Position numbers and translations under genes: made by a program. From Rotaria sp. Silwood1 (taxonomy: Eukaryota; Rotifera; Eurotatoria; Philodinida; Philodinidae): a DNA stretch of 64,000 bases. Location: contig CAJNOP010000294.1 in assembly GCA_905250075.1 (NCBI GenBank), forward strand, positions 103,439 to 167,438, in the 5' to 3' direction. Below the pieces are notes generated by a model, which had not been told where the DNA came from, made no database searches, and saw nothing but the letters and a program-made list of their open reading frames with translations. The stretch's first letter is position 1. Each line of letters opens with the position of its first letter. Shown here piece by piece: positions 16,590-27,859 of this stretch.

Positions 16590-18490
16590 CGTTCTGTTTG
16601 TATTACATCTCGCTGCTTATCTCGGTCATGAGTCATAACATCAGACTCTTACAGAATTTTTCGAAAAAAAAATTATATTAGAAGTCGAATAGTAAACGAT
16701 AGGGGTGAGCTCAGAAAAGAACGAATTTCAAACACAAACGTTGATTTTCTTGTCATCTGATGTATCCGTACTGTTGTTCTTCCTAGGTCTCAATGATTCT
16801 CCTGACAGTTCTACAGGTACCACACGTCCCCTCATTGCTATGTATCGCTATTCCCTGTATCGATCACGTCATTTCGTGTATTGTCAAAAATATCCCTTGA
16901 TAGGATGTCACTGATATGTTGCCATTAAGAAACTATCAACTTATCTCGCTGATCGATAGACGGGCTGAAATTTTTACGATAAACTACCGGTACAGTTAGA
17001 AACTCCACAGCGCAAGCCGCAAAAGTTTCGAGAGGTTCTCTAACTAAGTCATCAAAACCAAACCGAAGAACCGATAGATAGGTACGGGGATCAAAATCGT
17101 CGATTTTGAACAGTGAAAATAAGTATGCTAGGCTTGTAGAGCATTGTCGATTCGAAATATCATGTGTTTTATTCAATTAACAAAATGAATTTGAAACGGT
17201 CTGATTATCTATCAATTTCCGTATTATACGAATATCTGATACCAGATTGAACAAATATTGGCAGATTTTTTTGAGAACAAACACATGACATTACTAAGTC
17301 GACAGTGCACTACAATCTTAGCATACTTATGTCAGCTTTTACAAAATCGAGTATTTTGCTTCCTGCGCTCACCTACGAGTTTTTTCAATTGGTTCCAAAG
17401 ACTTTGTTAAAGATACCTTAGAAAACTTTTCTGATTCTGCTGCTCTGCTTCACTCCTGCTAGAACTTCACCCACACCCACGATTCGTTTCTGTTGATTCA
17501 TTTTTTGATGAATTGATTAGAAACGATCTAGGATGCTTCCGATGAAGTCATTTCAAAGAGAATGTTAATGCAGAAAAATTCGTGAGCGCAAAAGATGAAT
17601 GATTAATCATCGATCATTATCAATTTATAAGAGAAAAATAAATAAAGTTTCCATATAAGAGATGAACATGTCAAACAAAAATATGACTTCCTTGTTTAAA
17701 ATTGAACGAAATTATTATCCAAACTAAGTATCAATCAACCAATACTACGAGAATTCGCTGCATTCTTTTACTTGAAGAAATAGAATGTTCTTGATTTGTG
17801 TGAAAGAAAATATTGTTCACAATATTGAGTGAATAAAAATCAATGTTTTATGTGCTTTGAGTTGTTATGACGATTTTCAAATGTTTCACAAGGATAATAG
17901 CCCAGAGCTATACTAATGAATAACATGGCAATATTGAATGAAACCCATTTCTCAGTATACATTAAAACTATGCTACCGATCAACATTGCAATACCAAATA
18001 AAATTCATGTTTCAGTGCATACACTCCAGTCTATTTGGACTAAAAACAACTAATTTAGGAGTTTTTTCTTATAAGCTGATGCAGTTGCCAATCGAAAGTG
18101 ATTGTTGTTATTGTATTGGCTGTCCTGGTTGTGTATGTTGTGATGGTGTTATCGTGTCATTCAAGTATGTCGTGATCATTATCCGCCAATAATGGGACTA
18201 TATCGTTGAGTTCATCTGATAATGTAAAATGATTGCCATCGAAAATGACTTTCTATAATACACTACTGTGAATCCTTGGCTGTCGGTCTGCCATCTGTTA
18301 TAAGCACAGTATAATTAAATGCTAGAGATCATTCTTCGTGAGCATTATCTGTATGCTAGATTCATCGGTATATGAAAAGTCGTTTCAGACATAAAATTAC
18401 ATAATTGCAGAGCTCGATGAATGAAAAATGTTTTTATCATGCTATTCACTGCTAATTATTTGCCATCAAATCAAATCGAAACTTTCTCGA
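16590..18490. other. Intergenic, no gene recognised
   Basis: No family recognised on either strand. A minus-strand open frame of 83 residues at 16925-17176 resembles nothing I know. A single C-rich telomere-like unit (CACCCACACCCACG) occurs near 17468 without a partner arm. Confidence 0.45.
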
Positions 18491-18540
18491 GGGTATGGGT
18501 GTGCGATAACTGTCTTCTCTTCATCCACAAACTCACACCC
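18491..18540. repeat. TGTGGG/CCCACA palindrome H6, degenerate
   Basis: GGGTATGGGTGTGCGATAAC, then the core TGTCTTCTCTTCATCC, then ACAAACTCACACCC. The arms are shorter and more mutated than in H1-H5, but order and core agree with the family. Confidence 0.65.
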
Positions 18541-18954
18541 AACAACAGACGGTCGGCATAAATCTGTAATGCGTCTAGACTTTATTGTTCAAACACCGAT
18601 TGCCGAAATTTTGGAAAGCTAAATTGATGTTTTTTTATGTGAGTCAAAATAAAGTCTTATAAATATCTCTGTGATAATTTCCAGCATTTAAACATTTGTG
18701 AAAGCTAATGCGCAAGTAAGTCTGAAAGATATTTAATTGAAATAGAAAGTCTCTCGACTAACAGCCTAACTTGTACAGTAAACGTATTTAATATACCTTT
18801 TTAAAAGATATCTTAGCTTTCAGTGAGTCAGTTATTGATCTTAATGCTTCCATTTCTTTAGTAAACTGGTGCATTGAGACTAAGTCCGTGAAGAATTATT
18901 TGTAAATGAACAAACAAGTGCTCATACTAGTTTATTGTCTCACTAAATAACTTG

Positions 18955-18988
18955 AGGATGGATGGGTGTCTCTGCTTCACCCTCATCC
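18955..18988. repeat. Short palindrome H10 just 3' of the metallophosphoesterase stop
   Basis: GAGGATGGATGGGTGTC, a pyrimidine-rich centre (TCTGCTTCACCC), then TCATCCT: a compact hairpin resembling the cores of the telomere-like palindromes. It ends about 9 bp from the stop codon of the minus-strand gene at 18997 and so probably lies in its 3' UTR. Confidence 0.55.
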
Positions 18989-18996
18989 TATGAATG

Positions 18997-19767
18997 TTAT
19001 TGTTTTTGTAAATCAATATAAAAGATCAATTTAAAATGTTGTCTTGTTAAATTCATAGCTGCATTAATGAAAAGTGTTCCATTTCCATTTTGTTCATATT
19101 TGTAACCTGAATCATCATGTACATGTCCAAAACAATGAACTCGAGGTTGAATTCTTTCACGAATTTCTTTAATTAAACTTCTTGAACCCCAATGTCCATA
19201 TGAACCATGAACTGTATTATTACAGATTGAACAAGGTTCTATTGAAGGAGTTTTTTTCGGCTGATATGCTAAATCTAAGATAAATTGTGGAGGACTATGT
19301 GTCATTAATATATCGATATGTGATGGAATTAAAGACCATTTTGTTCTATAACGTTCATTAAATGGCCATGGACAACCATATATTGAAATACCTTCGACTT
19401 GAATTAATTCATCTTTTAAATATATACAATTTGTTAATAATTTTGATTGAATATCATCCTTTGAAAAGTTTCTAAAACCAATTTCATGATTTCCACAAAT
19501 AACAATTTTATGTTTATGAGTTAATCTTCCTAACCAGTGATTAAAGTCAATTATAGATTGAGGAATTTGATCATCTGTTAAATTTTGCCAATCATGTCTA
19601 TTTGTAAAATCTCCACAATGTAGAAATATGTCACCATCGGGAATCGTCATCTTTTCATGATTTTTGTGAGTATCTGATACAATAATCACACTTACTGTTT
19701 TATATCTTTCGGAATTTTCATCATAATCAATAGGTTTTAGACTATCAATTATTTGAAATGATGACAT
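18997..19767 (-). CDS. Calcineurin-like metallophosphoesterase, MPPED1/MPPED2 type
   Basis: An intronless coding frame of 256 residues. It has all the metallophosphoesterase metal-binding motifs in order: IIVSDTH (D32, H34), HCGDF (D53), CGNHE (N93, H94), MTHSPP, and CFGHVHD near residue 214. These residues coordinate two divalent metals and activate water to hydrolyse phosphodiesters. The spacing and the segments LLTNCIYLKDE and IYGCPWPF match animal MPPED1/MPPED2 (239FB/239AB), low-activity cyclic-nucleotide phosphodiesterases. The usual glycine-to-histidine difference that weakens MPPED2 does not apply, since GHVH is intact. An insertion carrying CSICNN is unusual. The protein should be cytosolic, having no signal peptide. 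The start at 19767 (MSSFQIID) is the first methionine of the frame. H10 lies immediately downstream. Confidence 0.9.
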   Translation of the reverse strand: MSSFQIIDSLKPIDYDENSERYKTVSVIIVSDTHKNHEKMTIPDGDIFLHCGDFTNRHDWQNLTDDQIPQSIIDFNHWLGRLTHKHKIVICGNHEIGFRNFSKDDIQSKLLTNCIYLKDELIQVEGISIYGCPWPFNERYRTKWSLIPSHIDILMTHSPPQFILDLAYQPKKTPSIEPCSICNNTVHGSYGHWGSRSLIKEIRERIQPRVHCFGHVHDDSGYKYEQNGNGTLFINAAMNLTRQHFKLIFYIDLQKQ

Positions 19768-21668
19768 TATCGTTAATCTGAGACGAAATTTTATCTAAAA
19801 AAGAAAATAACGTTAACTAACTATTTATTAATTGGACAAAAGTATTGAAGAATACTTAAGACAAACCAAAGATTAATGCAATTAAAAAATTTTCAAAGAT
19901 ATTTAAGTTTGATTTATGTACAACTATATTCATACATAAATCTTTCGATGTTTTAAAAATACTCGATTTTATTATTAAATGATGAAATTCTTCACAAATG
20001 AAAATTTCAGGATTAACTTTTCAATATCCTGAATTTTCATCGAAACTTTTCTCTGTTGTTACAAATCAACCTCATTTATTAAATAAATAATTTAACATAT
20101 TTCATTAGAGATTAATCGATATTTTTTTTTCGCTTTAGCATTATTGGTATATCCATTTATCATTTGTTTTCCTTAGAGAATAGAGTCTTCAATGCAAGAA
20201 AAATTTTGGTGACTATATCAATGATGACATTGAAAAATCGAAGAATTTTCTCAGAAACAACTTTCAGTTCTATACCATCATTTCAATTAGTAATCAACAT
20301 TTAATGGAAAATCAAAAATTCTAAAATAATAACTATTCTTTTATTTTGGTCTCGAGATTAGTACTCTTTTCTTTATAGTGAAAAAATTTACAACAAACAT
20401 CAAATGATGAAATTTGTAAAAAATATTTTTTCTTTATTGTTTCATCAATTCAATCAAGAAAATCTTATCGAATATTATTTACTTATATAAAAGCTGAGAT
20501 TTTTCACTTTTGTCATAGAATTAATTGTTTCTAACATACAAATATGGTTTTGATCATCGTAGAAACGTTATTATATGAAAGATAACGATTGTTTTATCTC
20601 ACTATTATAAATATCAATTAGAATAGTTACATTACCTAATTTTTGCTCTTTTCTCTAACGTGAGATGAATAATTGTGACTGAATAAAATGTGTTATTTCA
20701 ATATAAATATAGACAGTAGGAATGACTCAGAACTTGTCATGCGTCTTTCAACGTCAAGAAAGAGAAGAATTTTTTTCGTGAATTTAACAAATCTCTCTTT
20801 ATATGTTATTGTGTAATGACATAAACAGTGTACGTCATGTCAAAACAAATCTAAATACTAGCTATTAATCATCAATTATGAGTTTCTAGATTTTTTTCAA
20901 AGATAATATAAATATTTATAGACCAAAAAATACAGTCAAATAACTCTTTTCAGAACAATATCTAACCAGTTTAATTTAAAAAACATAAGATTTAGCTTAT
21001 GAGAGAACCTCTTCAGATGTAAAATCGCTTTTCATTTGAGAGTATTATCATTAGATAGACCTCAGTAAGTAGTTGAAAAGTCCATTAGGGTTTTGATGCA
21101 CAGTATCCCTAGGCTGAGACATTGGCTTCTCAACTTTGGCTGGAACCAGTGAAAATACCAGATTTTCAATTTATTATGAAATTTATCATCTTTCTTGAAC
21201 ACTTATTACCTCAACCGATGAGTGTCATATACAGCCCATATTGTTTCCGCAACAAGCAGTCATGTTTATAAGGATCATCTAAAAATTTTGTCTGGCTTAC
21301 ATAATTCCTAAGATAAAGATTTGAAATATTTATGGCTACAACAGTCAAAGATTACAACTCTAATCCATGTCATCTTTTTTTGATGAAACCTACCGCTGAC
21401 CACGGTTTCAAAAATAATCGCCATTCCGACCGATTTTCTACTTTTTTTTCATTGATTTTTCGATGAAAGTCATATTTTTTGCTTTGAAAATAACGGTTTC
21501 TATCGAGAAAAGTTGAGTTTGACACACCACAGTGAATTATTTCAGATAATGCAATAATATCACTATTGGTTAATATCTTGGCCAATGGCTAATATAATAG
21601 TGTTATTTTTATTAAATCCTGAAATACGAAAACTAGACTAAAACCAGCGATGCAGCTGACACAGAATG
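19768..21668. other. Intergenic, no gene recognised
   Basis: AT-rich. Holds the promoter side of the metallophosphoesterase gene. No exon, RNA gene or strong repeat recognised. Confidence 0.45.
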
Positions 21669-21716
21669 TGAGTGAGATGTGGGTGTGAGTGTGTAATTAA
21701 GAAAATCCACACCCAA
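21669..21716. repeat. TGTGGG/CCCACA palindrome H7
   Basis: GTGAGTGAGATGTGGGTGTG, then a short spacer and AAAATCCACACCCAAGG. On the minus strand the core is GGATTTTCTTAATTAC, placing it in the same orientation as H1. Confidence 0.7.
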
Positions 21717-22154
21717 GGTCACTCCATCGATGGTTTCTGAATCTCTCAGACATTCACTCTTAAACTATATACTTCATTCTTAGTCTTTTCACATTAAAAT
21801 GAATTTTCTGAGCTTATTTGTCTACACATCAAATTAGATTTCCGTGAAATTTTTCATAACCACTTGATTTGAATTGTCCGAAAATAGGAACCTATCATTC
21901 ATGGAACTCTCTTAAGAATTACAAATAAAATCGAACTAATTAGCATACAAATGTTTGTTTTTTTCGCATAGAACTTGTATGTATTTCAAGCAATTACGTT
22001 CGGCATAAGGAAAATGTTTAGTACATTGATTAGTCGCAGAAGGCGGATATTACTTGAAAAAGTACCATATAAGCTAGTACATATAACATCAGGATATGAT
22101 ATATGAAAGGGGTACTATTGCTTCGCACAAGCACTTAAGTTGGTTTTTTCCCGG

Positions 22155-22320
22155 TTCTGTTCTTTTTCATCTAGTAGATTCTCTTTCTTTTTTCTCTGTT
22201 CTGTTCTTTTTTATCTAGTCGATTCTCTTTCTTTTTTCTCTGTTCTCTCATTTTTCTTTCTTTTTCTTCTCTCTTATTTTTCCTTCTTTTTCTTCTCTCT
22301 TATTTTTCTTTTTTTCTATA
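22155..22320 (+). repeat. Pyrimidine-rich tandem repeat
   Basis: An almost pure C/T tract on the plus strand. It has two copies of about 47 bp (TCTGTTCTTTTT, then ATCTAGT and GATTCTCTTTC), followed by three copies of a roughly 25 bp unit built on TTTTTCTTCTCTCTTA. The open frame across it (Phe/Ser/Leu-rich) is not a gene. Confidence 0.8.
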
Positions 22321-22331
22321 TAAGTTGGTAA

Positions 22332-25300
22332 AATAGGCGATGATATGTCACAATTCTTTTCCACTGGTTCGTATAAAACATTTAGTTAAAATTGATTTAG
22401 TGATGGATAATACACATTTTCTATCTTTTTATTGAACAATGTGTATCGTAAAGAATTATTGCAATTTCAATATTCTTGATAAAATTCTTTGGATTAGTTA
22501 TATTATTTTGACTCTGATAGTAATAGATAAGAGTATATTTTCCATACGTGATAAATTTATGATTACCTTGATAATAAGTTTTTTCAAGGTCTCATCTTCC
22601 ACATTGGCATAATCAAGAGATTGTCTTAATACTAAGCTTCTTTTTTTTTGAATATGAATGATCACAAATAACAAGTAACGTTCATCGGTCTCTGATTCAC
22701 TTGACCCTAGACTGAAAGTTCATGGGATCGAATGCTAGGAAAAGCATTTGTTATATGATTACAAGCAGATTTGTAGTACGTATTCTGTTGTTGAAGATAG
22801 AACGATGTCAATAGGATGAATATGATCAGTTTGATTGAGTGATAATAATTTCAAGAAAAAAAGTCAGTGTAATTCCTTTTTAATTGAAACGTAGAACAAA
22901 ATAGATCTATTCTATTTGTTGATAAAAGTCCTGGCCATGCTCATCACACTGTCCATGAGAGTGAAATAGGCTAACCGATCAAAATATCTCTCATGCTCTG
23001 AGACGTTCAAAGACTCGGGTTATTTTGTTTGTCCGCACGTATTTATGAGGAAACACGCGGAGGCTCACTTTGATCACCATATATTTCAACAGACATTATT
23101 TTTCGTCTTTGATAAAAGTTAATATTCTGTGGGGTTCGATGTTATCCGATAGCATGGGTCAAAAGTCTAAAATGGTCTCTTATCCTAAGCACTTGAAATT
23201 CTTATTGTTGTAATCCAAAAATTAATGATGCAAAGCTTCAGAGCCACATCTCAACTACTCCGTCGCTGTCCATGGGAAGCGAGATGAGGCTATTCAATCT
23301 AAGTTTCTCTCGAGACTCTTCATGACTGGTTGATAGTTATACTGCACTAGAACCCAGAGGTATGAGATCGGGAAATTCAAAATACCAAAAGTCAACAACT
23401 CTGACCTCTTTGTCCTAAAATCTACTACACTGTGGTACGAAAATTCTCATAGCCGCACCGCAAGAGTCTAACACATAATGGTCGTAAAATATACATGGTA
23501 GAAAAACCATCTAAACCATCATCGACTGTGACAAATACCTTAGCAACGACGCCTTTTCTCATCACAGGCTGACTAGAAATGCAAATAAAAGGGAGGGACA
23601 ACAGCACTTTCCCGTTTTTGAGATGCGTTTACGGAGTGAGTCTTATAGTGCCATTCGCTACTCTCCTTCGGAGTCGGTAAGTTCAGATGCGAACTTGAAG
23701 CTCTCTGTGCGCTCTTTTTCGAGATATCACTGATTTTGCTAGTTGTTAGAAATTCAATCAAGGTGAAGATCAATAGCCTCATCATGTTTAACATTTTAGT
23801 CCTAAAGGGATTGTACTAAAAGCTTTTTGCTAGATCTTTACGGATCTCAGAGATCGAAAATACGATAGAGTACATTTTAATTCCAAACAGAAAACCTCGT
23901 ATCCCATTCATCAAGCAAGTGCGTGAATGCAGAGAGCGACATGTAAAAATATTCATCATAGTCTTTGACAATGGCCCAAAATCCATCTCAACACATTGAT
24001 GCGTATTTAATACCTTTGAAATATCTTGCATTTGAGATCTATTCAAGTTCCAAAATGAGGGCCGAAAAAACACATCACCACAAATGGACTAACAGAAATT
24101 ATTATCCAATGAAATAAAATCTTGACGTTTAATCAGTTGGTTCGAAATTCCTTCTCTGATATACAGATGTTTTTCACCTATTTGTTTACACATAACTTAG
24201 TTCTTATGTAGCAGAAAACTCCTCGAAAACACACAGGAGCATTTTTTTAACCTCAGTGGGACTGTGAAATAACATTGCCGATTAACCATTTCACAGATCA
24301 TGAGTTCAGAATCGGTTGAGAATGGCCGAAGAGAGACAGACATTGAATTGTTTACAAGGCTCGATATAGAAAAGCGAGCAAGAAAAGCAAGAAGCGCGAA
24401 AATGATCAGTGAAGAGACAAAGAGAGGATATTTTTTTATTCAATGAAATAAGATGTTTAATCAACAGGCACACTGTGGTTTAAAAAATATGTTTTGCGGA
24501 CAGACAGACAGACAGAGAAATGATTTATTTATCGTCTGTCAGACCCTAGACATTCAGTCTAGGGACTTGTGCTTATTGGCATCGTTTGGTACGATTTTAT
24601 ATCAATCTCAAACGGATTTCTGAGCAATTAATTGAGATTTTGTATCCATATAGCGCATTTACTTGTCTTAGTTGTTCAGTATATTTGACGTTACATTTTG
24701 TAAATCATTTACAAATAAATATACATTATTGTTAAATAAAAGAAACTATTTATTGTTTGAATGAATTATTTAATAAATAGAAGACAAATTTTGATTTAAT
24801 TCACATGACATTTGACAGAAAGTATTTATATTAGTAATTGTCATAGATTAGTTTTAGTGAATTCATTTACAAGGTTCTTTGATTTTGAATAGGAGTGTTA
24901 TACTTTATTTTTTGTTTTTCTTTATAATAAAGAAATTTTTTTTCAATGAGAACCTAATTTTTAAATTTTTCCAAGTAGCTCACAAAAAATTATGATACCA
25001 TATATATAGAAATAAAATATACAGAAAAATTTTTGTGCATATATTCTTTCATGTATAAGCTTTAGTTTTTAATAATATCACATGTGAAAGTGATGTTGAT
25101 GATGAGAAATAATATTAATTAATATATCCTGTTGTTATACTCGCTATTTATCTATTTATCTATCATAAAAAGAAATCTTTCTTTATTCTGTATTTTTGAA
25201 AATAAAGAATCCATTTATCTTTATTTAATAAAGTAAAGATAAAGTAACAAACCTAACCTTGAACATCTAAATTATTTATTATTCTTTCGAAAAGAAAAAC

Positions 25301-25477
25301 TAAACAAAAAACTGATTGATTGTTGAATCTGAGAAAATGATTTATTGATTTGAACAAAATAAAGTCATAAAATCATTTGTAAATGTAGAGTAGATTTCGA
25401 TCATGAGAAGTAAGTACAAAGGTAAAATCGATCTTGGTCCAGATTTTTGACCAATCGATCGATGAAACAGTTTGAGT
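22332..25477. other. Intergenic, no gene recognised
   Basis: About 3.1 kb without a recognised exon. A short perfect hairpin at 24544-24564 (CCCTAGAC, loop ATTCA, GTCTAGGG) follows a CAGA microsatellite at about 24500-24517. Minus-strand open frames at 23425-24073 resemble nothing I know. Confidence 0.45.
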
Positions 25478-26222
25478 AAGGTGCACGCAGGGCTAAACTC
25501 AAGTAAGCTTTTCTTCGTATTTTTATACATGGTTCGATAGAGCTTGAGCTGCTGATTAAAAAAAAAACCTGAGTTTTAGTTTTTATCAATAGCGTTTTCA
25601 GGTGAAAGAAAAAATCCAAGAACCGATAAGAAATAGTTTGTTTCGCAAAAAAGAATATTATTTTCAGTTTTTGGTGATTTTTTCTTCTGTTCTTTTGTTC
25701 TGCTTTTGCCATGACCTGTCTAATTCGAGTTTGAATATAAATGAAACTTCAACTACATAAGATCACTTCGAAAATAAACGAAAAAAATCCAGTAAGGACT
25801 TTCCTGTTAGTACGGCCAAAAAGGCCAAAGATTAATTGTTTTTTACTTGAAAATCTGTTTACAATTCCACCGAGCATATTTAAGCATCAGCTACCTACTA
25901 CATTTCCCATTACAATCAAACTACAATTCGTGATTTTTCAAACACCCAATGCTTTTCCGCTAAACTAGATAAGGTTTTCTTTGAAGTGTCAAAATGGAAA
26001 TGCATACGGTCAAGACAGTGACCCAGAAGGCGTTGTGTCAAAATGAGGGTGTGAGCGGAAACAGTAACCCTGAGGAGGTAGCGTAAGAATGAGGGTAATG
26101 GCATTAAGACCTTCATGGCGCGTGCTATCTCGATGTTCGGAGACAAGAGTGTAGTTCGGTCCTTCCTTTTGGTCCCCATGTGTTCTTTGTGCCCATTATA
26201 CAGATTTTGCTACATGCAAGCT

Positions 26223-26298
26223 ACCCATGTAAAAATAATAGGAAAAATTCAGAATAAAGTCGATTATTCTGAATTTTTCCTAATATTTTTACATGGGT
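26223..26298. repeat. Near-perfect 35 bp hairpin inside the fold-back element
   Basis: The left arm begins ACCCATGTAAAAATA and ends CAGAATAA. The right arm is its inverse with one mismatch, around a 6 bp loop (AGTCGA). Confidence 0.9.
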
Positions 26299-26426
26299 AT
26301 GCAAGTCTCTACTTAAATTATCATTATAACTGAGATAAAAATTTATCTTTGGCTTCAGCTATTTAAGTGCCTAGAAAGTTTGGAAAATTTGAGTTACTTT
26401 CAAACTTGAATTAGGCAGCTACTCCT

Positions 26427-26863
26427 TTTTTTTCTTTTCTTTTCTTTGTCGAGAAAACCCATTTTTACTATATTCTGGGCCAAATAAGTAGAACTCTGCC
26501 CATAATTCTCAATTTTCTTCATGAAAACTAAGCCTTTATGTAATAAAATTATCATATTCGAAATCAGCATAAAAACTAAGTCGATTGACGTATGTTTCCA
26601 AACTTTTCGTCACCTTCCGTTTTTGATAAAAAATTCGCTTACGATTTCGGATGAGGACTCGAAAACTGAAGTCATTGGAAACGATAAAAGTACATATTCA
26701 TCGACTCAGTTTTTTACGATGATTTCGAATATGATAATTTTATTACATAAAAGCTTAGCTTTCATGAGGAAAATTGAGAATTATGCCCAGGGTTCTACTT
26801 ATTTGGCCCAGAATATAGTAGAAATGGTTTTTCTTGTGAAAGACAGCAAAAGAAAAAAAAAGC
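26427..26863. repeat. Long inverted repeat with arms of about 170 bp
   Basis: The left arm (about 26427-26595) carries TATTCTGGGCCAAATAAGTA and CATAATTCTCAATTTTC. The right arm (about 26688-26863) carries their inverses, TACTTATTTGGCCCAGAATA and GAAAATTGAGAATTATG. The unpaired centre is about 90 bp. The open frame across it is a by-product. Confidence 0.85.
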
Positions 26864-26887
26864 TTTTAATGTAATCGCTGCGGCATT

Positions 26888-27205
26888 AAAATGTGAAACA
26901 CGACAGAATTGTTCGTTTTGATACGTCTGTAAGACATCACTCTAACAGAAAGGAGAATATCGATTTCTTTTATTTAAACTATTGAAATCTTTAACAGACG
27001 TCGAGTTTCTAACTGGATCATGAAGTACTGACAGCAACAGTAGTCGTTGCTTCTGGAGCGTTTGCCACGATCTCCGATATAAATTATCAATATCTGCATG
27101 AATCACAAAGTTAATCAATTTTAAATCCCTGAGGGGGAGGGCGAAGGGGTGCAAACTTCCTCGCTATATATTTCAACACTTCTTTCCAGTCGTGTTTCAC
27201 AAAAG
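26888..27205. repeat. Short inverted-repeat element, about 0.3 kb
   Basis: Starts with AAAATGTGAAACACGAC (26888) and ends with GTCGTGTTTCACAAAA (about 27190-27205), giving terminal inverted repeats of about 16 bp. A related start (AAAATGTGAAACACGA) occurs at 33063. Confidence 0.65.
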
Positions 27206-27859
27206 AGCAATACGTACTTTTGTGACTGATACTATGATGAATTAAATTAGATAACATATTTGACTTCATCACCTTCACAAAAGAACTAGGCAAATTTATA
27301 AAAATGGTCTATAGGCATGCGAATACCACCAACTGGGATCGCCATCATCATCAGAGTTTTCGGATTAGATTCAATTTAATAGCGTATTTGTACTCAGTTT
27401 TTAACGCTGAATCAGAAGAATCAGTTGCAAAAGAAGAACACAAGAATAGAAGAAAAAATCGTCAAAAACTGAAAATAATATTTTTTTTGTGAAACAAACT
27501 ACTTCTCAGTTTTTGGTTTTTTTCCACCTGAAAACGCTATCGGTAAAAACTACAACTCAGGTTTTTTTAACCAACAGCTCACGCTCTATCGAACCATGTA
27601 TAAAAATACGAAGAAAACCTTACTTGAATTTCGCCCTGCATGCATCTTACCTTTTTATTTCTAGCTCATCCTAATCCAATATTCTTCTTCGTTTTAATCG
27701 TATTTTAACTAAGAATTTGTTAGGAATAGGAATTAAAATAGTATTAGTTGACCAATATTATGACGATTGTATTCTTGAGCAAATGATTAAAAATATATTT
27801 CTTCACACGATCTACTATCCTAATCACATCCCACATCTTTTATAGATTATAGAAAAAAA

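Larger units (their letters stand above)
25478..27652. mobile_element. Nested fold-back element, about 2.2 kb
   Basis: The outer arms are inverted copies of about 230 bp (25478-25712 and 27424-27652). They share, in inverted order, AAAATAATATT, CACCTGAAAACGCTAT, CTCTATCGAACCATGTATAA and AAATACGAAGAAAA. The open frames in the two arms encode matching peptides (KIRRKAYL, KIRRKPYL), which reflects the duplication, not a gene. Three smaller inverted-repeat units lie inside. No transposase is recognised, so this is a non-autonomous fold-back or composite MITE. Confidence 0.8.

Noticed and set aside
16925..17176. 83-residue minus-strand open frame
   Set aside because: Protein-like composition, but I recognise no family and see no splice partners or neighbours that support it.
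22140..22331. Phe/Ser/Leu-rich 63-residue open frame
   Set aside because: It is a translation of a pyrimidine tandem repeat.
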